A DNA stretch of 17,040 nucleotides from an uncultured Muribaculaceae bacterium (GCA_938039795.1 CALHWU010000075.1:1-17040), one strand, 5' to 3'; positions 1 through 9,264 are shown, counted from the first letter of the stretch. Translations and numbers: made by a program. Notes: a model not told the origin generated them from the letters alone.

Positions 1-369
1 ATCAGGGTTTACGAAATGAATATCGCCATACACCGCATCCACTCCCTCAATTTCATGCGCTACGCGCTCGAGAACGTCGTCAGAAGTATAGAAGTCATCA
101 CTGTTCAAGATCCCTACCACGTCGCCGGTGGCCATCGCCAGGCCCTTGTTCATTGCATCATACAGCCCACGATCCGGCTCGCTGATCCACTTCAGCCGTC
201 CCTCAAACCGCCTCTCATATTCCTTGACGATGTCAAGGGTGTAATCAGTGGATTGTCCGTCAATTACGACCACTTCGACATCTTTCCAAGTCTGACTGTA
301 AAGTGACTCCAAGGTATCGTGGAGTGTTCCTGCACTATTCCATGTCGCGACAATGATGCTTATAATCAT
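1..369 (-). CDS. GT2 family glycosyltransferase, N-terminal part (runs off the window start)
   Basis: The minus strand is open from an ATG at 369 to the window edge, giving 123 residues with no stop. The protein starts MIISIIVATWNSAGTL and carries the GT-A hallmarks of family 2 transferases: VVVIDGQSTD (about residues 34-43), EPDRGLYDAMNKG (about 70-82) and the metal-binding LNSDDF (about 93-98). The EPDRG-YDAMNKG arrangement is typical of WcaA/WcaE-like transferases. It should transfer a sugar from a nucleotide donor onto the lipid-linked repeat unit on the cytoplasmic face of the inner membrane; donor and acceptor cannot be read from sequence. Its ATG overlaps the stop of the upstream gene as ATGA (4 nt), so it is translationally coupled in the leftward operon. 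GC content is visibly higher than in the next two genes. The C-terminal half lies outside the window. Confidence 0.85.
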   Translation of the reverse strand, partial: MIISIIVATWNSAGTLHDTLESLYSQTWKDVEVVVIDGQSTDYTLDIVKEYERRFEGRLKWISEPDRGLYDAMNKGLAMATGDVVGILNSDDFYTSDDVLERVAHEIEGVDAVYGDIHFVNPD

Positions 370-1070
370 TTTCGCTTGAGTAAATTGAATAAAAGATATT
401 TACGATAGTTAAGCATGAATACGAGATCTATTTTCCGTTGAAATCCTCCTGTGGAAGTGTTTTTGCCATGCCTACGATACTTGATTAATGGTTTGTCAAT
501 ATATCCGACCTTATAAAAAGTTTTGGCAATCAGGAATAACCAGTTGTCATGAGTGCATAATCTGCGATTAGAAGGAAACGGGAGAGCCCTCTCGAGAATT
601 CGACGCCTAAAGGCCATACAGCATCCCAGATAACCGAATTTCAACAAATTTCCAAGCCATGATCTATGGCTTTTTCTTTCTTTGAAAAATGAAGTTCCGA
701 TTACATTCTTAGAAGAATCCACGATCGTTGCATCATGCACTATAAAGTCATATGTTTCGAGATAATTCAGGCATTCCGTCAACTTGTCCCATATGTCATC
801 TTGATCTGACAAGAATATGACTTCTTTTGTGCTATGCTGCAGAGCGTTTTCAAAATTCGGGGTATATCCATGTTCTCTCAAGTTATTGATGAATTTTATT
901 CGGCTGTCTTTAATCGCGCTAATGATCTCTGTGGTATTATCCGTTGATCCGTCATCCGAAACAATCAGTTCATCGTCTGACCCTAATTGTGCAAGAATAG
1001 ACTCAATTTGCTCGGCAATGTATTTTTCGCCATTATAAGTTGCTAAACAGACAGATACCGACGGCCTCAT
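366..1070 (-). CDS. GT2 family glycosyltransferase (rhamnosyltransferase-like)
   Basis: This encodes 234 residues from the ATG at 1070; a TTG three bases upstream would add one residue. The ATG shares one base with the stop of the polymerase gene (TGATG). GT-A signatures are clear: SVCLATYNGEKYI near the N-terminus, IVSDDGSTDNT (about residues 37-47), and LSDQDDIW (about 90-97), in which SDQDD is the DXD-type metal site. A late KYRRHGKNTS motif resembles the region seen in alpha-1,3-rhamnosyltransferase-like (RfbF/WbbL-type) enzymes. The length is short for GT2, which commonly has about 260-330 residues, but the catalytic core is complete. The likely role is adding one sugar to the repeat unit at the inner membrane. 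The sugar specificity is not determinable, and rhamnose is only suggested by family resemblance. Confidence 0.85.
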   Translation of the reverse strand: MRPSVSVCLATYNGEKYIAEQIESILAQLGSDDELIVSDDGSTDNTTEIISAIKDSRIKFINNLREHGYTPNFENALQHSTKEVIFLSDQDDIWDKLTECLNYLETYDFIVHDATIVDSSKNVIGTSFFKERKSHRSWLGNLLKFGYLGCCMAFRRRILERALPFPSNRRLCTHDNWLFLIAKTFYKVGYIDKPLIKYRRHGKNTSTGGFQRKIDLVFMLNYRKYLLFNLLKRK

Positions 1071-2110
1071 CAAAAATAAATCAGATGCTTATATGTTAGA
1101 TTGACTATCAACAATGCCGCTGCAATGGACACTACACTGAATTTTGCGGCTTCTTTAGGCTTGACTGCATAGTACAGCATGGGATAAAGAACAACTTCCA
1201 CGATACCGAGGAGTTCACTTCCTCTGTACCCCAATAATGCAATCGATGAAAATGCCGGAAACAAACATATCGCCAATCCGTCAACGAACATGAGAACTTG
1301 GAAATATCTGTTGGATCTCTTTATGAGATTAAATTTCCAAAGAAGTATGAAGTAAATGGCAATTCTAAATAAAATGTACGGATTAAATATATTAAGGTCC
1401 GTGAATCCCGTAGAGCCCATTTGCTGTAGATTGCGATACATGATTATCTTCGCTTTAAGCGGTTCATAGGGGATAATTTCAGGGTTTAAGACTGTAGTGC
1501 CAAGCAGATAGCCAATCGGTATTATCAAAAGATAGAACCATCGATTGTCCCTCAATGATTTTATCCAAAAGAGACACGGGATTAAGAAAAGTAATGAAGA
1601 GTAATGGAAACAAAAAGCTAATGCGACTAATAATAGATATTTTAACACTTTACGATCTCGCAAATAAGGCAGGGCCAACAAAAAAATGCCAGAAGCGACC
1701 CCGGCTCTAATTTGAGTCATATCATGTAGTATCATGATATTTGACACATAAACTGCAAGGGTAAGGAATTTTAGATCAGTCAATCTGTAAAAAGCAAAAA
1801 GTTTCGTTGATGTCCCCAGTAAAGCATATATAAAAAACATTGCTGAAACTCCGCCAAGATGGCCAGCGAGACTGCAAATCACATCATAGGAAAACTCTAC
1901 TTCTGATCTCCGTGTCAAATCATTATATATGCGGACATAGTTGTCATAATCATTCAGACTTGATCCATCCCTCAGCCCTACGAGGATCACTATTATAACC
2001 GCTATCAGAACATATAATTTTCTTCTGGTTTCATTTTTTAATCCCGGCTCGATAAATGCAGAGATGACAGTAACAGCAAATAAAAATAAAACGATGATCA
2101 GATTCGACAT
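1070..2110 (-). CDS. wzy: EpsG-like O-antigen/capsule polymerase (Wzy-type membrane protein)
   Basis: The product has 346 residues and is strongly hydrophobic throughout, with roughly ten membrane segments beginning at residue 4. An early polar loop (LRDGSSLNDYDNYVRIY, about residues 45-61) and the later QIRAGVASGIFL and FHYSSLLFLIPCLF segments match the EpsG family pattern, in which an Arg-containing TM motif is followed by a FHxSxL motif. In Wzx/Wzy-dependent pathways such a protein polymerises flipped undecaprenyl-linked repeat units on the periplasmic side of the inner membrane. Its position between glycosyltransferase genes, and the single flippase in the same operon, support this. It is AT-rich, as Wzy genes usually are. 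A 9-nt gap separates it from the GT4 gene upstream. It could instead be another polytopic polysaccharide protein, but the EpsG-like motifs make a polymerase most likely. Confidence 0.8.
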   Translation of the reverse strand: MSNLIIVLFLFAVTVISAFIEPGLKNETRRKLYVLIAVIIVILVGLRDGSSLNDYDNYVRIYNDLTRRSEVEFSYDVICSLAGHLGGVSAMFFIYALLGTSTKLFAFYRLTDLKFLTLAVYVSNIMILHDMTQIRAGVASGIFLLALPYLRDRKVLKYLLLVALAFCFHYSSLLFLIPCLFWIKSLRDNRWFYLLIIPIGYLLGTTVLNPEIIPYEPLKAKIIMYRNLQQMGSTGFTDLNIFNPYILFRIAIYFILLWKFNLIKRSNRYFQVLMFVDGLAICLFPAFSSIALLGYRGSELLGIVEVVLYPMLYYAVKPKEAAKFSVVSIAAALLIVNLTYKHLIYF

Positions 2111-2119
2111 CCCAAAGAT

Positions 2120-3208
2120 TCAAATGCTGTCAGATAAAATTGTTGAAGCAAACTTTTCGGCTTGAATGGTGAAGTCATATTTTTTGACAAATTCAGCGGC
2201 GTTTTCAGCTATTGTTGTTCTTAACTCGTCATTAGTTATCAATAGTTCAATATGACTTTTTAGAGCCTCCATGTCGCCAACATGGCTAACCAAAGCCGTT
2301 TCCTGATGATTAGCCATAGCAAGGTATCCACCATTATCCGTACAGGCTACAGCACAACCACATAGCATTGCTTCTCCTAAAGTAAGACCCCAACCCTCGC
2401 TATAACTCGTTCCAATAAATATTGATGCGTCATTATAAAGACCTCTTAATTGGCTTTTAGATGGTTGATGGTGATATTCAATCCATTCAGGAAAGTCGGA
2501 AGGCCGTTCTGGAACGCCGAACATAATCAAACGTATGTCCGGGTATTCTTCTTTAAGTTTTTTACAGGCATTCAATCCCAGTTCACATCCCTTAACAGGA
2601 TTATCATGCCAAAGCATCATAATCGAATATGGATCTCTGGACGCTATAGGTCTCTCAACAAAAAAATCCTTCAGATTAAACCCATTCTCTATTAATACTG
2701 CTTTCTCTCCCAATTTATGGGCTATATCAAGAAGCCACGGAGAAATTACGATTTTATTCAGTGGCATTTTCCAAGTTTCAATGACTTTCTTGTCTCCACC
2801 ATGCCAGTTTTCAAAAGCTTGAATAAGATAGAATTTTTTCGTATTAGGCACTTTTACAAAACCATCAAGCCACAATGCGGTAACCCATGATGACGCAATA
2901 ACGACATCACTTTCAGGCAGGACATTCTCAGAAAGAGAATATGTAAGGTAATGAAAAGACTTACCAGTTGTTTTTATCCATTTTTCCGGCCTCCAATCTA
3001 TGAAAAACTTATACTTAAGGAACCTGAAATAGCGACATACCTGATAGCCTATTTTCACAAACGATTTCAAATCTTTCCTACAAGCCACGCCATAGACATA
3101 GTTGACAGTGGCACCCTTTTTCGCCAATTGGTTTCCATATTGATAAATGATTTTAAAACCACCTATCGGATGTTCAGCTGTACGTGGTAATAAAAAAGTG
3201 ATTGTCAT
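2120..3208 (-). CDS. GT4 family glycosyltransferase
   Basis: The product has 362 residues and two Rossmann-like halves (GT-B fold). The N-terminus has a glycine-rich loop (PIGGFKIIYQYGNQLAKKG, about residues 14-32). The C-terminal half has the GT4 signature: IFIGTSYSEGWGLTLGEAM (about residues 262-280) followed by GCAVACTDNGG. In this family the EGWGLTLGEAM segment (E-x7-E) binds the nucleotide-sugar donor and the second Glu is catalytic; both acidic residues are present. It should be a retaining transferase acting on the lipid-linked intermediate at the cytoplasmic face of the inner membrane. The start is an ATG 33 nt after the TuaH-like gene, the largest gap among the glycosyltransferase genes here. 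Donor identity is unknown. Confidence 0.87.
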   Translation of the reverse strand: MTITFLLPRTAEHPIGGFKIIYQYGNQLAKKGATVNYVYGVACRKDLKSFVKIGYQVCRYFRFLKYKFFIDWRPEKWIKTTGKSFHYLTYSLSENVLPESDVVIASSWVTALWLDGFVKVPNTKKFYLIQAFENWHGGDKKVIETWKMPLNKIVISPWLLDIAHKLGEKAVLIENGFNLKDFFVERPIASRDPYSIMMLWHDNPVKGCELGLNACKKLKEEYPDIRLIMFGVPERPSDFPEWIEYHHQPSKSQLRGLYNDASIFIGTSYSEGWGLTLGEAMLCGCAVACTDNGGYLAMANHQETALVSHVGDMEALKSHIELLITNDELRTTIAENAAEFVKKYDFTIQAEKFASTILSDSI

Positions 3209-3241
3209 TCGTTTTTACAAAACCTGAAATGATCGGTCTTA

Positions 3242-4348
3242 TTACAGCAACTTTTTCAAAATAATGTCGGCACGACCTTGCCATGTATTCTCATTAACGA
3301 ACTCTTTATATCCCTTAAAGCTTGATGGAGATGGCAACTTCCCTTCTCGGACTTTCCTACATAATTGAGACAATTCGTTATAATTGTCATAAATATTAAT
3401 ATAGGGTAAAAATTTTTTTACTTCTTCATACTTTGGGACAATAATCGGCTTATCGCCATAAATGTACTCATATAGTTTGACTGGATTTACTGACTTAATC
3501 AAATCATTGACTACAAACGGCATGATCAACGCATCGGTTTCTGACATCAATGGAAATATTAACGCCCTGTCAACTTTGCCTAAATAATGAATTCTATTAT
3601 GTGATGGTATATCAACTTCGGTAGGACCGACCAAAATCAGATTAATTTCCTTATCATCTTCTAAAACCTGCAACATGGATGAAAAATCAAACCACTCAGC
3701 AATCATACCGATATACATGATTTTGTTTGACAAAGGTTTAATCTTACTGATCAAATCGTGTGTTTCTGCGCTCCGATCATCATTTTGGACAGGAGGCTCC
3801 AAAGCATTATTTATTACATTACATTTTTCAATATTAGCATTAGTCCTTGATATTACGGTGTTTTTCAGGTGCTCTGATGAGAAAAACACAAAATTGGCTC
3901 GATCCATTAAACTTTTTTCCAATGATTTGATGTACTTCATCAATTTTGGCTTTGTTTGATAAAGAGGGAATTCATAATCATCGTCCATACAATCATATAT
4001 CAAGACTTGTGAGGGACGTAAAAAAGGTTTGATCAGCCGATACATCAATGTGCTCCCAATCCAGATATGTGAATAGCTTTCAATATCTTTTATTTGAATC
4101 TTGAATAGATATGAATAAAGCAGCTCTCCGAGTTTATTAAGATTAAAGTTGGCGGATACGAGCGGGGTATAAAACTTTTTGATGTTTTTTGAGTCGTTCG
4201 ACAGTGTATTGTTTGAGAATATTTTTCTAATGCTCTCACACGAATAAATACTTACGTCCATTCTATTCGATAGCTTTTCTGCCAGAAAGTGCGGACGTTG
4301 TTTAATCCATCCCCAAGGCACATGGGATAAATAGAGCATTTTTTTCAT
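3242..4348 (-). CDS. TuaH-like GT-B glycosyltransferase
   Basis: From the ATG at 4348 the protein has 368 residues and starts MKKMLYLSHVPWGWIKQRPH. The N-terminal PWGWIKQRPHFLAEKLS pattern is characteristic of TuaH-like family 1/4 glycosyltransferases. The C-terminal half has LILVGPTEVD, HYLGKV, a DALIMPFVVNDL stretch and a SVNPVKLYEYIYGDKPIIVP motif (about residues 290-309), which corresponds to the donor-binding region of GT-B enzymes. I chose the inner ATG because it shares one base with the wecB stop (TAATG) and begins at the conserved part; an ATG at 4372 would add eight residues and overlap wecB by 25 nt. It likely transfers a hexose or uronic acid to the repeat unit, but the sugar cannot be assigned. 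Confidence 0.85.
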   Translation of the reverse strand: MKKMLYLSHVPWGWIKQRPHFLAEKLSNRMDVSIYSCESIRKIFSNNTLSNDSKNIKKFYTPLVSANFNLNKLGELLYSYLFKIQIKDIESYSHIWIGSTLMYRLIKPFLRPSQVLIYDCMDDDYEFPLYQTKPKLMKYIKSLEKSLMDRANFVFFSSEHLKNTVISRTNANIEKCNVINNALEPPVQNDDRSAETHDLISKIKPLSNKIMYIGMIAEWFDFSSMLQVLEDDKEINLILVGPTEVDIPSHNRIHYLGKVDRALIFPLMSETDALIMPFVVNDLIKSVNPVKLYEYIYGDKPIIVPKYEEVKKFLPYINIYDNYNELSQLCRKVREGKLPSPSSFKGYKEFVNENTWQGRADIILKKLL

Positions 4349-5493
4349 TAGAAGGATAATATTCGTTCGCAAGCATGCCCGTCGCCATAAGGATTGACGG
4401 CTTTGCTCATCGTGTCGTAATATGCGGCATCATCCAGAAGACGAGACACTTCACTGACAATCTTATTGTAATCTGTTCCTACAAGCTTGACCGTCCCTGC
4501 GTCGAGGGCCTCGGGGCGTTCGGTAGTGTCGCGCATCACGAGCACCGGCTTGCCGAGCCCGGGCGCCTCCTCCTGAATCCCGCCGCTGTCCGTGAGCACT
4601 ACCGTGGATTTCTCCATCAGGTAGACGAACGGCAGATAGTCGAGCGGTTCGATAAAGAATATATTGCCGAGATTACGCAGATCCTCACCAAACACCTCGT
4701 GAATGGGATTCCGCACGTTGGGATTAAGATGCATCGGATAGACAAAATCGATTGCAGGATATTTCCCGGCAAGTGTCTTAAGGGCCTCGCATATGTTGAT
4801 GAATCCCTCACCGAAATTTTCCCTGCGATGCCCTGTGACGAGAACCATGCGGCGACTGTTGCATCGGCTGACATCGAATCCCATACGGAATAGAGACGAT
4901 CGGATCGGGCCCTCGATGGAAGAGGACGATTTCAGCTTTTCAGTTACGATATGCAAGGCGTCTATGACCGTATTGCCTGTAACAGTGATTTTATTGGGGT
5001 CAATTCCTTCGGCAATTAGGTTTTCACGGCTTAATGGCGTCGGCGCGAAGTGATAAGTCGCTATGCGTCCGGTAATCTGCCGGTTCATTTCTTCAGGCCA
5101 TGGGGAGTAGATATTGTGTGTTCGTAGTCCGGCCTCGACATGTCCTACCGGTATCTGCTGGTAAAATGCCGCAAGCGCCGCAGCTGTAGAGGTGGTGGTA
5201 TCACCATGCACGAGCACCACGTCGGGTTTCGCCTCCGACAGTACATCGCGCATGCCTGTGAGCACGCGGGCGGTGACGTCGTACAGATCCTGCCCCTGCT
5301 TCATGATATTGAGGTCATAATCGGGCTTGATCTCGAATATGTCGAGTACCTGGTCAAGCATATGCCGGTGCTGTCCGGTGACGCACACTATTGTCTGAAA
5401 TTTATCAGGATATTTCTGAAACTCCTTGACCAGCGGAGCCATCTTGATGGCCTCGGGCCGAGTCCCGAACACGAGCATTATCTTTTTCATCAT
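4348..5493 (-). CDS. wecB: UDP-N-acetylglucosamine 2-epimerase (non-hydrolysing)
   Basis: This 381-residue cytoplasmic enzyme interconverts UDP-GlcNAc and UDP-ManNAc. All expected motifs are present in order: FGTRPEAIKMAPL (Arg12), LVHGDTTTSTAAALAAF (Asp98), VGHVEAGLRT (Glu120), PWPEEMNRQITGRIA (Glu134/135), VTGNTVIDAL, TGHRRENFGEGF (His222), YPMHLNPNVR, and TDSGGIQEEAPGLGKPVLVM with RDTTERPEA for UDP binding. The length is normal for the family (about 370-385). Its start abuts the stop of the upstream GT2 gene directly (TAAATG); a second ATG follows immediately. No UDP-ManNAc dehydrogenase (wecC) is in the window, so the product may be used as ManNAc, oxidised by a gene beyond the left edge, or oxidised by one elsewhere. 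This gene is more GC-rich than its immediate neighbours, suggesting a different origin. Confidence 0.97.
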   Translation of the reverse strand: MMKKIMLVFGTRPEAIKMAPLVKEFQKYPDKFQTIVCVTGQHRHMLDQVLDIFEIKPDYDLNIMKQGQDLYDVTARVLTGMRDVLSEAKPDVVLVHGDTTTSTAAALAAFYQQIPVGHVEAGLRTHNIYSPWPEEMNRQITGRIATYHFAPTPLSRENLIAEGIDPNKITVTGNTVIDALHIVTEKLKSSSSIEGPIRSSLFRMGFDVSRCNSRRMVLVTGHRRENFGEGFINICEALKTLAGKYPAIDFVYPMHLNPNVRNPIHEVFGEDLRNLGNIFFIEPLDYLPFVYLMEKSTVVLTDSGGIQEEAPGLGKPVLVMRDTTERPEALDAGTVKLVGTDYNKIVSEVSRLLDDAAYYDTMSKAVNPYGDGHACERILSF

Positions 5494-6513
5494 TTATAAA
5501 TGCTTATTTTTTCTGGAAAACAATGTTCGCAATCCTTTAGAAATCGCCTCGTAAATAATGAAAAAGAGCGGCGAAGATGTTCGTTGCAGGAAGAAAAGTT
5601 TAGTTGCTCCAATTTGGCATGTTCTACTGTCTTTATTAACATAATCATTCAGCTTTTTCAATCTGATTTTGCGGCCTTCTTGAGGCGTTTTTGCATTTAA
5701 TGCATATAAAGAGCGTATCATCCTTGATTCTATAGTCGAAAATTGCACCCTACATCTATCAAAGGTTTCTTTAGGAATTTCTCTGAAAACTTTCAGGGCT
5801 CGGAATGCCTCGTTAAAGCTCTGACAATATTTTTCTGGGGACAGGCTTTGAATACTTTGCCCCGGCCTACCAACATAATAGTGGTAAAGCAACAAATTGA
5901 CGAATAAAACCGTACTCACTCCTATATAAGGGTGAGTATATATAATATTATCGTCAAATGATGTCCCTTCAGAGAAAAATATTTCGGTTTTTTTTAATGT
6001 TGATGTATTAAACGTGCAATCTGCTAAAGAAAATAATGGGGTGTCTTTTTCGTGAAAATTTATGTCTTCAATTCTGATTACATTATCACACATCCCCTCA
6101 TCAAATGCATATCCATATGCTTCACTAGTGTTATTATAAACATTTTCTATTTGAGAATGCGTAAGTATCACGTCGACCTCTGTTTGGTTAAGACGTCCTA
6201 CCATTGCATTCAATGAATCAGTCTCCAACCAGTCATCTGAATCAAGGAATCGTATATATTTTCCAGTCGCGAGTTTTAATCCCACATTGCAACACGAACC
6301 ATGTCCCCCATTCTCTTTATTAACAACCTTGAAGGTGTCAGGATAACGACGGGCATATTTATTAGCCAATCCTAAAGAATTGTCGGGGCTCCCATCTATT
6401 ACGACAATGACTTCAAGTTTGTCTAACTGAGGGATGAGAAGAGAATCCAAACATTTTTCTAAGTATTGCTCCGTATTATAAACTGGAACGACAATTGTAA
6501 GTACCGGTTTCAT
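5494..6513 (-). CDS. GT2 family glycosyltransferase
   Basis: The product has 339 residues with a GT-A domain at the N-terminus: LTIVVPVYNTEQYLEKCLDS (residues 5-24), VIVVIDGSPDNSL (about 35-47), ENGGHGSCCNVGL, and YIRFLDSDDWLETDSL (about 86-101), in which DSDDW holds the metal-binding aspartates. The remaining ~200 residues are a family-specific extension and the very C-terminus is basic (RKNKHL). The start ATG overlaps the stop of the UGM-like gene as ATGA (4 nt). The likely role is addition of one sugar to the growing repeat at the inner membrane. Its position directly after the UGM-like gene would suit a galactofuranosyltransferase, but that is position-based inference only. Confidence 0.87.
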   Translation of the reverse strand: MKPVLTIVVPVYNTEQYLEKCLDSLLIPQLDKLEVIVVIDGSPDNSLGLANKYARRYPDTFKVVNKENGGHGSCCNVGLKLATGKYIRFLDSDDWLETDSLNAMVGRLNQTEVDVILTHSQIENVYNNTSEAYGYAFDEGMCDNVIRIEDINFHEKDTPLFSLADCTFNTSTLKKTEIFFSEGTSFDDNIIYTHPYIGVSTVLFVNLLLYHYYVGRPGQSIQSLSPEKYCQSFNEAFRALKVFREIPKETFDRCRVQFSTIESRMIRSLYALNAKTPQEGRKIRLKKLNDYVNKDSRTCQIGATKLFFLQRTSSPLFFIIYEAISKGLRTLFSRKNKHL

Positions 6514-7754
6514 CGTGCTATATCATTTGCCAGCTGTCTGGCTTCTTTTATATTATCTTCTATCGAACAGTATATCCAGCTTCCATACCTTCCAATCGAG
6601 TAGATGTTAAACTTCTTTAGTATTTTTTTCGTGCGGCGTGTTTCTTCATTTGACGTTTCAGATACATGCACATAAGCAGGATTCATTATTAAACTCTGAT
6701 AATCTTCAAGCAGGAAAGTTTCATCAATTATTCCTACTCTCTTCAAATCTGTCAAAACCATGCCGAGCCATTCATTGGGATTGATTTTAGCCTCTTTGGG
6801 GAAACCGATCTCCACATACATGGAGAGTTTATTTGTACCCAAAATATTATCATAAAATCCGACTCTATAAAAGCAGATGTCTTTTTGAGGAAAATAGATC
6901 CAGTGATCAGTCTTATTTGGTGACTTCTTGTCAAACCCGAGATTGAACACCAAAACCTGATTCCACGAAAAAACATCCTTATTATATTCGACTTCGCACA
7001 ATTCCAGTAACCTTGGTAACGGGAGAGTGGATATAAGATTATCATATTTGATAGTTTCACCTGATGCTAAAGTAACTTTGTGATTTAGTTTATCTATCTT
7101 CTGTACGTCACATCTGGTTCGGTATTGGTCAGGGCGTAATTCGTAGGAAAGAGCGTTTACATATATTTCTGCGCCACCCATCGGATAGAGAAAAGTCCCA
7201 TTATATGAACTGTTCTCACTTTGTTTGAAATTTCTTATGATTTCCTCTTTATTCGCATAAGGGAAAAAGCGGCCCATTGCATCTACATCCAACCGGTCCA
7301 AATCACAAGCATATAGTTTTTCGTTGTAGGGAACAAGAAATTTATTCGCTATGCTCTTTCCAAATTTGTGATATAACATCTGTTTGAATGTATGATACTC
7401 ACCATCAGGAATTTCGTTAAGATCATACAAGCAGTCAATAAATTCCGACTGGGGCAGTTGATGTATGTTTTTTTGAAAAGGATAGTCAATGAGCCTGTCG
7501 CCATAAAATATTTTGGTAGACTTTTCTACTTTTTTTAGCTGAGATTTCTCGATGTTTCGGAAAACCAGGTTCTTTATTGCCTCGTCCTGGAAATGGAAGA
7601 AATGACCGGAATAATCCCATACATAACCATTCCGTTTTGTCGTACGACAATATCCTCCCAATTCATTTTCTTTTTCCAATATAAGAGTATCTCTATTTTT
7701 TGAAAATAACGCATAACTGATTCCGGTTATGCCTCCTCCTATGATTACGTCCAT
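6510..7754 (-). CDS. FAD-dependent UDP-galactopyranose-mutase-like protein
   Basis: The product has 414 residues and starts with an FAD-binding Rossmann fold: VIIGGGITGISYALF (residues 3-17), an ILEKENELGGYCRT stretch, and YSGHFFHF (about residues 48-55), which parallels the His-containing loop of UDP-galactopyranose mutases. Near the C-terminus SIGRYGSWIYCS is followed by the helix EDNIKEARQLANDI. This matches the GRxGxWKY-type end of eukaryote-like mutases and related amine-oxidase-fold proteins. A mutase would convert UDP-Galp to UDP-Galf. It is divergent from the classical ~370-residue bacterial Glf, so another FAD-dependent sugar-nucleotide reaction is possible. It is followed by a GT2 gene with a 4-nt overlap and preceded by a 52-nt gap after the flippase gene. 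I am confident of the fold and moderately confident of the reaction. Confidence 0.72.
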   Translation of the reverse strand: MDVIIGGGITGISYALFSKNRDTLILEKENELGGYCRTTKRNGYVWDYSGHFFHFQDEAIKNLVFRNIEKSQLKKVEKSTKIFYGDRLIDYPFQKNIHQLPQSEFIDCLYDLNEIPDGEYHTFKQMLYHKFGKSIANKFLVPYNEKLYACDLDRLDVDAMGRFFPYANKEEIIRNFKQSENSSYNGTFLYPMGGAEIYVNALSYELRPDQYRTRCDVQKIDKLNHKVTLASGETIKYDNLISTLPLPRLLELCEVEYNKDVFSWNQVLVFNLGFDKKSPNKTDHWIYFPQKDICFYRVGFYDNILGTNKLSMYVEIGFPKEAKINPNEWLGMVLTDLKRVGIIDETFLLEDYQSLIMNPAYVHVSETSNEETRRTKKILKKFNIYSIGRYGSWIYCSIEDNIKEARQLANDIAR

Positions 7755-7806
7755 AAATTTTATTATTCAGATTGGAAAATCCCCATGTATTTTTCAGCTA
7801 TAGTCT

Positions 7807-9264
7807 TCAACACGACATTTTTCGCCGATATAGCTGTTTAGCAACCTCATGAAACAAGTCGTCCTTTCTCCACTTAAGAATCATCGCATAGGCCATCATG
7901 CCTATAAGAACTCCGACAGCGAACTGTGGGAAAGCAGACAAACGACATGAAATATAATGATTGATTGGCCACAGAAGGACAACCATTATTATTACAGCAA
8001 AAAAATAATTTTGCCACTTTATTTCCTTATACTTAAACGGGAGAACTTTCTTACCTAATAAAAGCTGTATTACAAGTACTCCTAACTCCGCGGCAAAAGT
8101 CCCTATCGCGGCTCCTGTCGCGCCATAAACGGGAATGAACATTATATTCAAAACAATATTAATGACGGCTCCGGTGGTGACACTCCAGATAACGATATCA
8201 ACTTTCCCCATCGAATAAAGAGCCTGTATGCCCAAAACTCCAGTAAGGGACACAAATAGTATCAAAGCCGCATCCCAATAAACGATGGGAACTGAAGGAA
8301 GAAAATCCTCGCCACAAAAAAGAATTATAAGAGGTTTTGCTAAAACTGTCATACCGGCCATGATAGGCAACGACAACCCAATCACCAGCCGAAGGGTTTT
8401 CTTGATAATACTGGCAAATTCCTCTATCCGTCCTGTTTCATATAGATTGGAGCATCTTGGCAACAACACTGTAGTAATCGATCCGATCAATGAAAGGCAT
8501 ATCATGATTATCTTATTGCCCGCTGTGAAATATCCGACCGCAATCTCATTGCTCATAAATCCGAGCATCACGGAATTAAGCTGCACATATAGGCTTATGA
8601 TAAGATTGAGCACAAAAATCTTTAATGCCGGACGAAGATGGCGGCCGATCTTGAGTTCCCGAAGCATCTGCCAGTCGACACGAAGATATTTGCGGAGATG
8701 GATGAAATTGATGACATTGTTGCCGACAGTAGAGCAGACTGTGATAATGCCGTAAATTATAAGGTCTGAAGAATTTTTTACAAATATGAATAGCGACGCT
8801 GCAGCAAGGGTTCGAATGGCTATCGCACGGATTGTAATGAATTTGAAGTCTTCAACACCCTGATAAAACCAGGAGACTCCGAGAGTATTGAATGCGATGG
8901 TCAGACTGAGGATCCAGAACAATACTGAATGCTGGCGTATTTCGGGGACAAAAGACGCCAATCCCCACACGGCCAGATATCCGAACAGACACAGCAGGAA
9001 ACTCAACACGAGTAACTCGATGGTGACTATATCACGTCGAGCCTTGTCATCCTGATGCTTAGCGATCTCTTTTACACCATACAGAGGAATGCCCAGACTT
9101 GTTAGCAATACAATATAATTGATGATCGCCAACTGAAAATTCACGATCCCTATACCTTCCGGCAGCAAAATACGCGCTGCATAAGGGAAAGTAATGATCG
9201 GGAATATTATTCCTGTGATGGTATTTATTCCGTTGAGGAGTATGTTGCTTTTGACCGATGCCAA
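7807..9264 (-). CDS. wzx: Wzx-type polysaccharide flippase (PST/MATE family)
   Basis: This 485-residue polytopic membrane protein has about 12-14 hydrophobic segments spread evenly along its length. The N-terminus (MASVKSNILLNGINTI followed by FPIITFPYAARILLPEGIG) is typical of Bacteroidetes Wzx proteins, and YGVKEIAKH and VSWFYQGVEDFK are recurring family motifs. It should flip undecaprenyl-pyrophosphate-linked repeat units to the periplasm for the Wzy protein in the same operon. The start codon is TTG: in this frame a TGA lies 36 nt upstream of it and there is no ATG between, and the first residues fit the family. The gene follows the UpxY-like gene with a 49-nt gap. Composition drops abruptly from GC-rich to AT-rich between the two genes. 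Confidence 0.93.
   Translation of the reverse strand: MASVKSNILLNGINTITGIIFPIITFPYAARILLPEGIGIVNFQLAIINYIVLLTSLGIPLYGVKEIAKHQDDKARRDIVTIELLVLSFLLCLFGYLAVWGLASFVPEIRQHSVLFWILSLTIAFNTLGVSWFYQGVEDFKFITIRAIAIRTLAAASLFIFVKNSSDLIIYGIITVCSTVGNNVINFIHLRKYLRVDWQMLRELKIGRHLRPALKIFVLNLIISLYVQLNSVMLGFMSNEIAVGYFTAGNKIIMICLSLIGSITTVLLPRCSNLYETGRIEEFASIIKKTLRLVIGLSLPIMAGMTVLAKPLIILFCGEDFLPSVPIVYWDAALILFVSLTGVLGIQALYSMGKVDIVIWSVTTGAVINIVLNIMFIPVYGATGAAIGTFAAELGVLVIQLLLGKKVLPFKYKEIKWQNYFFAVIIMVVLLWPINHYISCRLSAFPQFAVGVLIGMMAYAMILKWRKDDLFHEVAKQLYRRKMSC

Noticed and set aside
4375..4893. Plus-strand frame of 172 codons opposite wecB
   Set aside because: It is the antisense shadow of well-conserved WecB motifs and has no family features.
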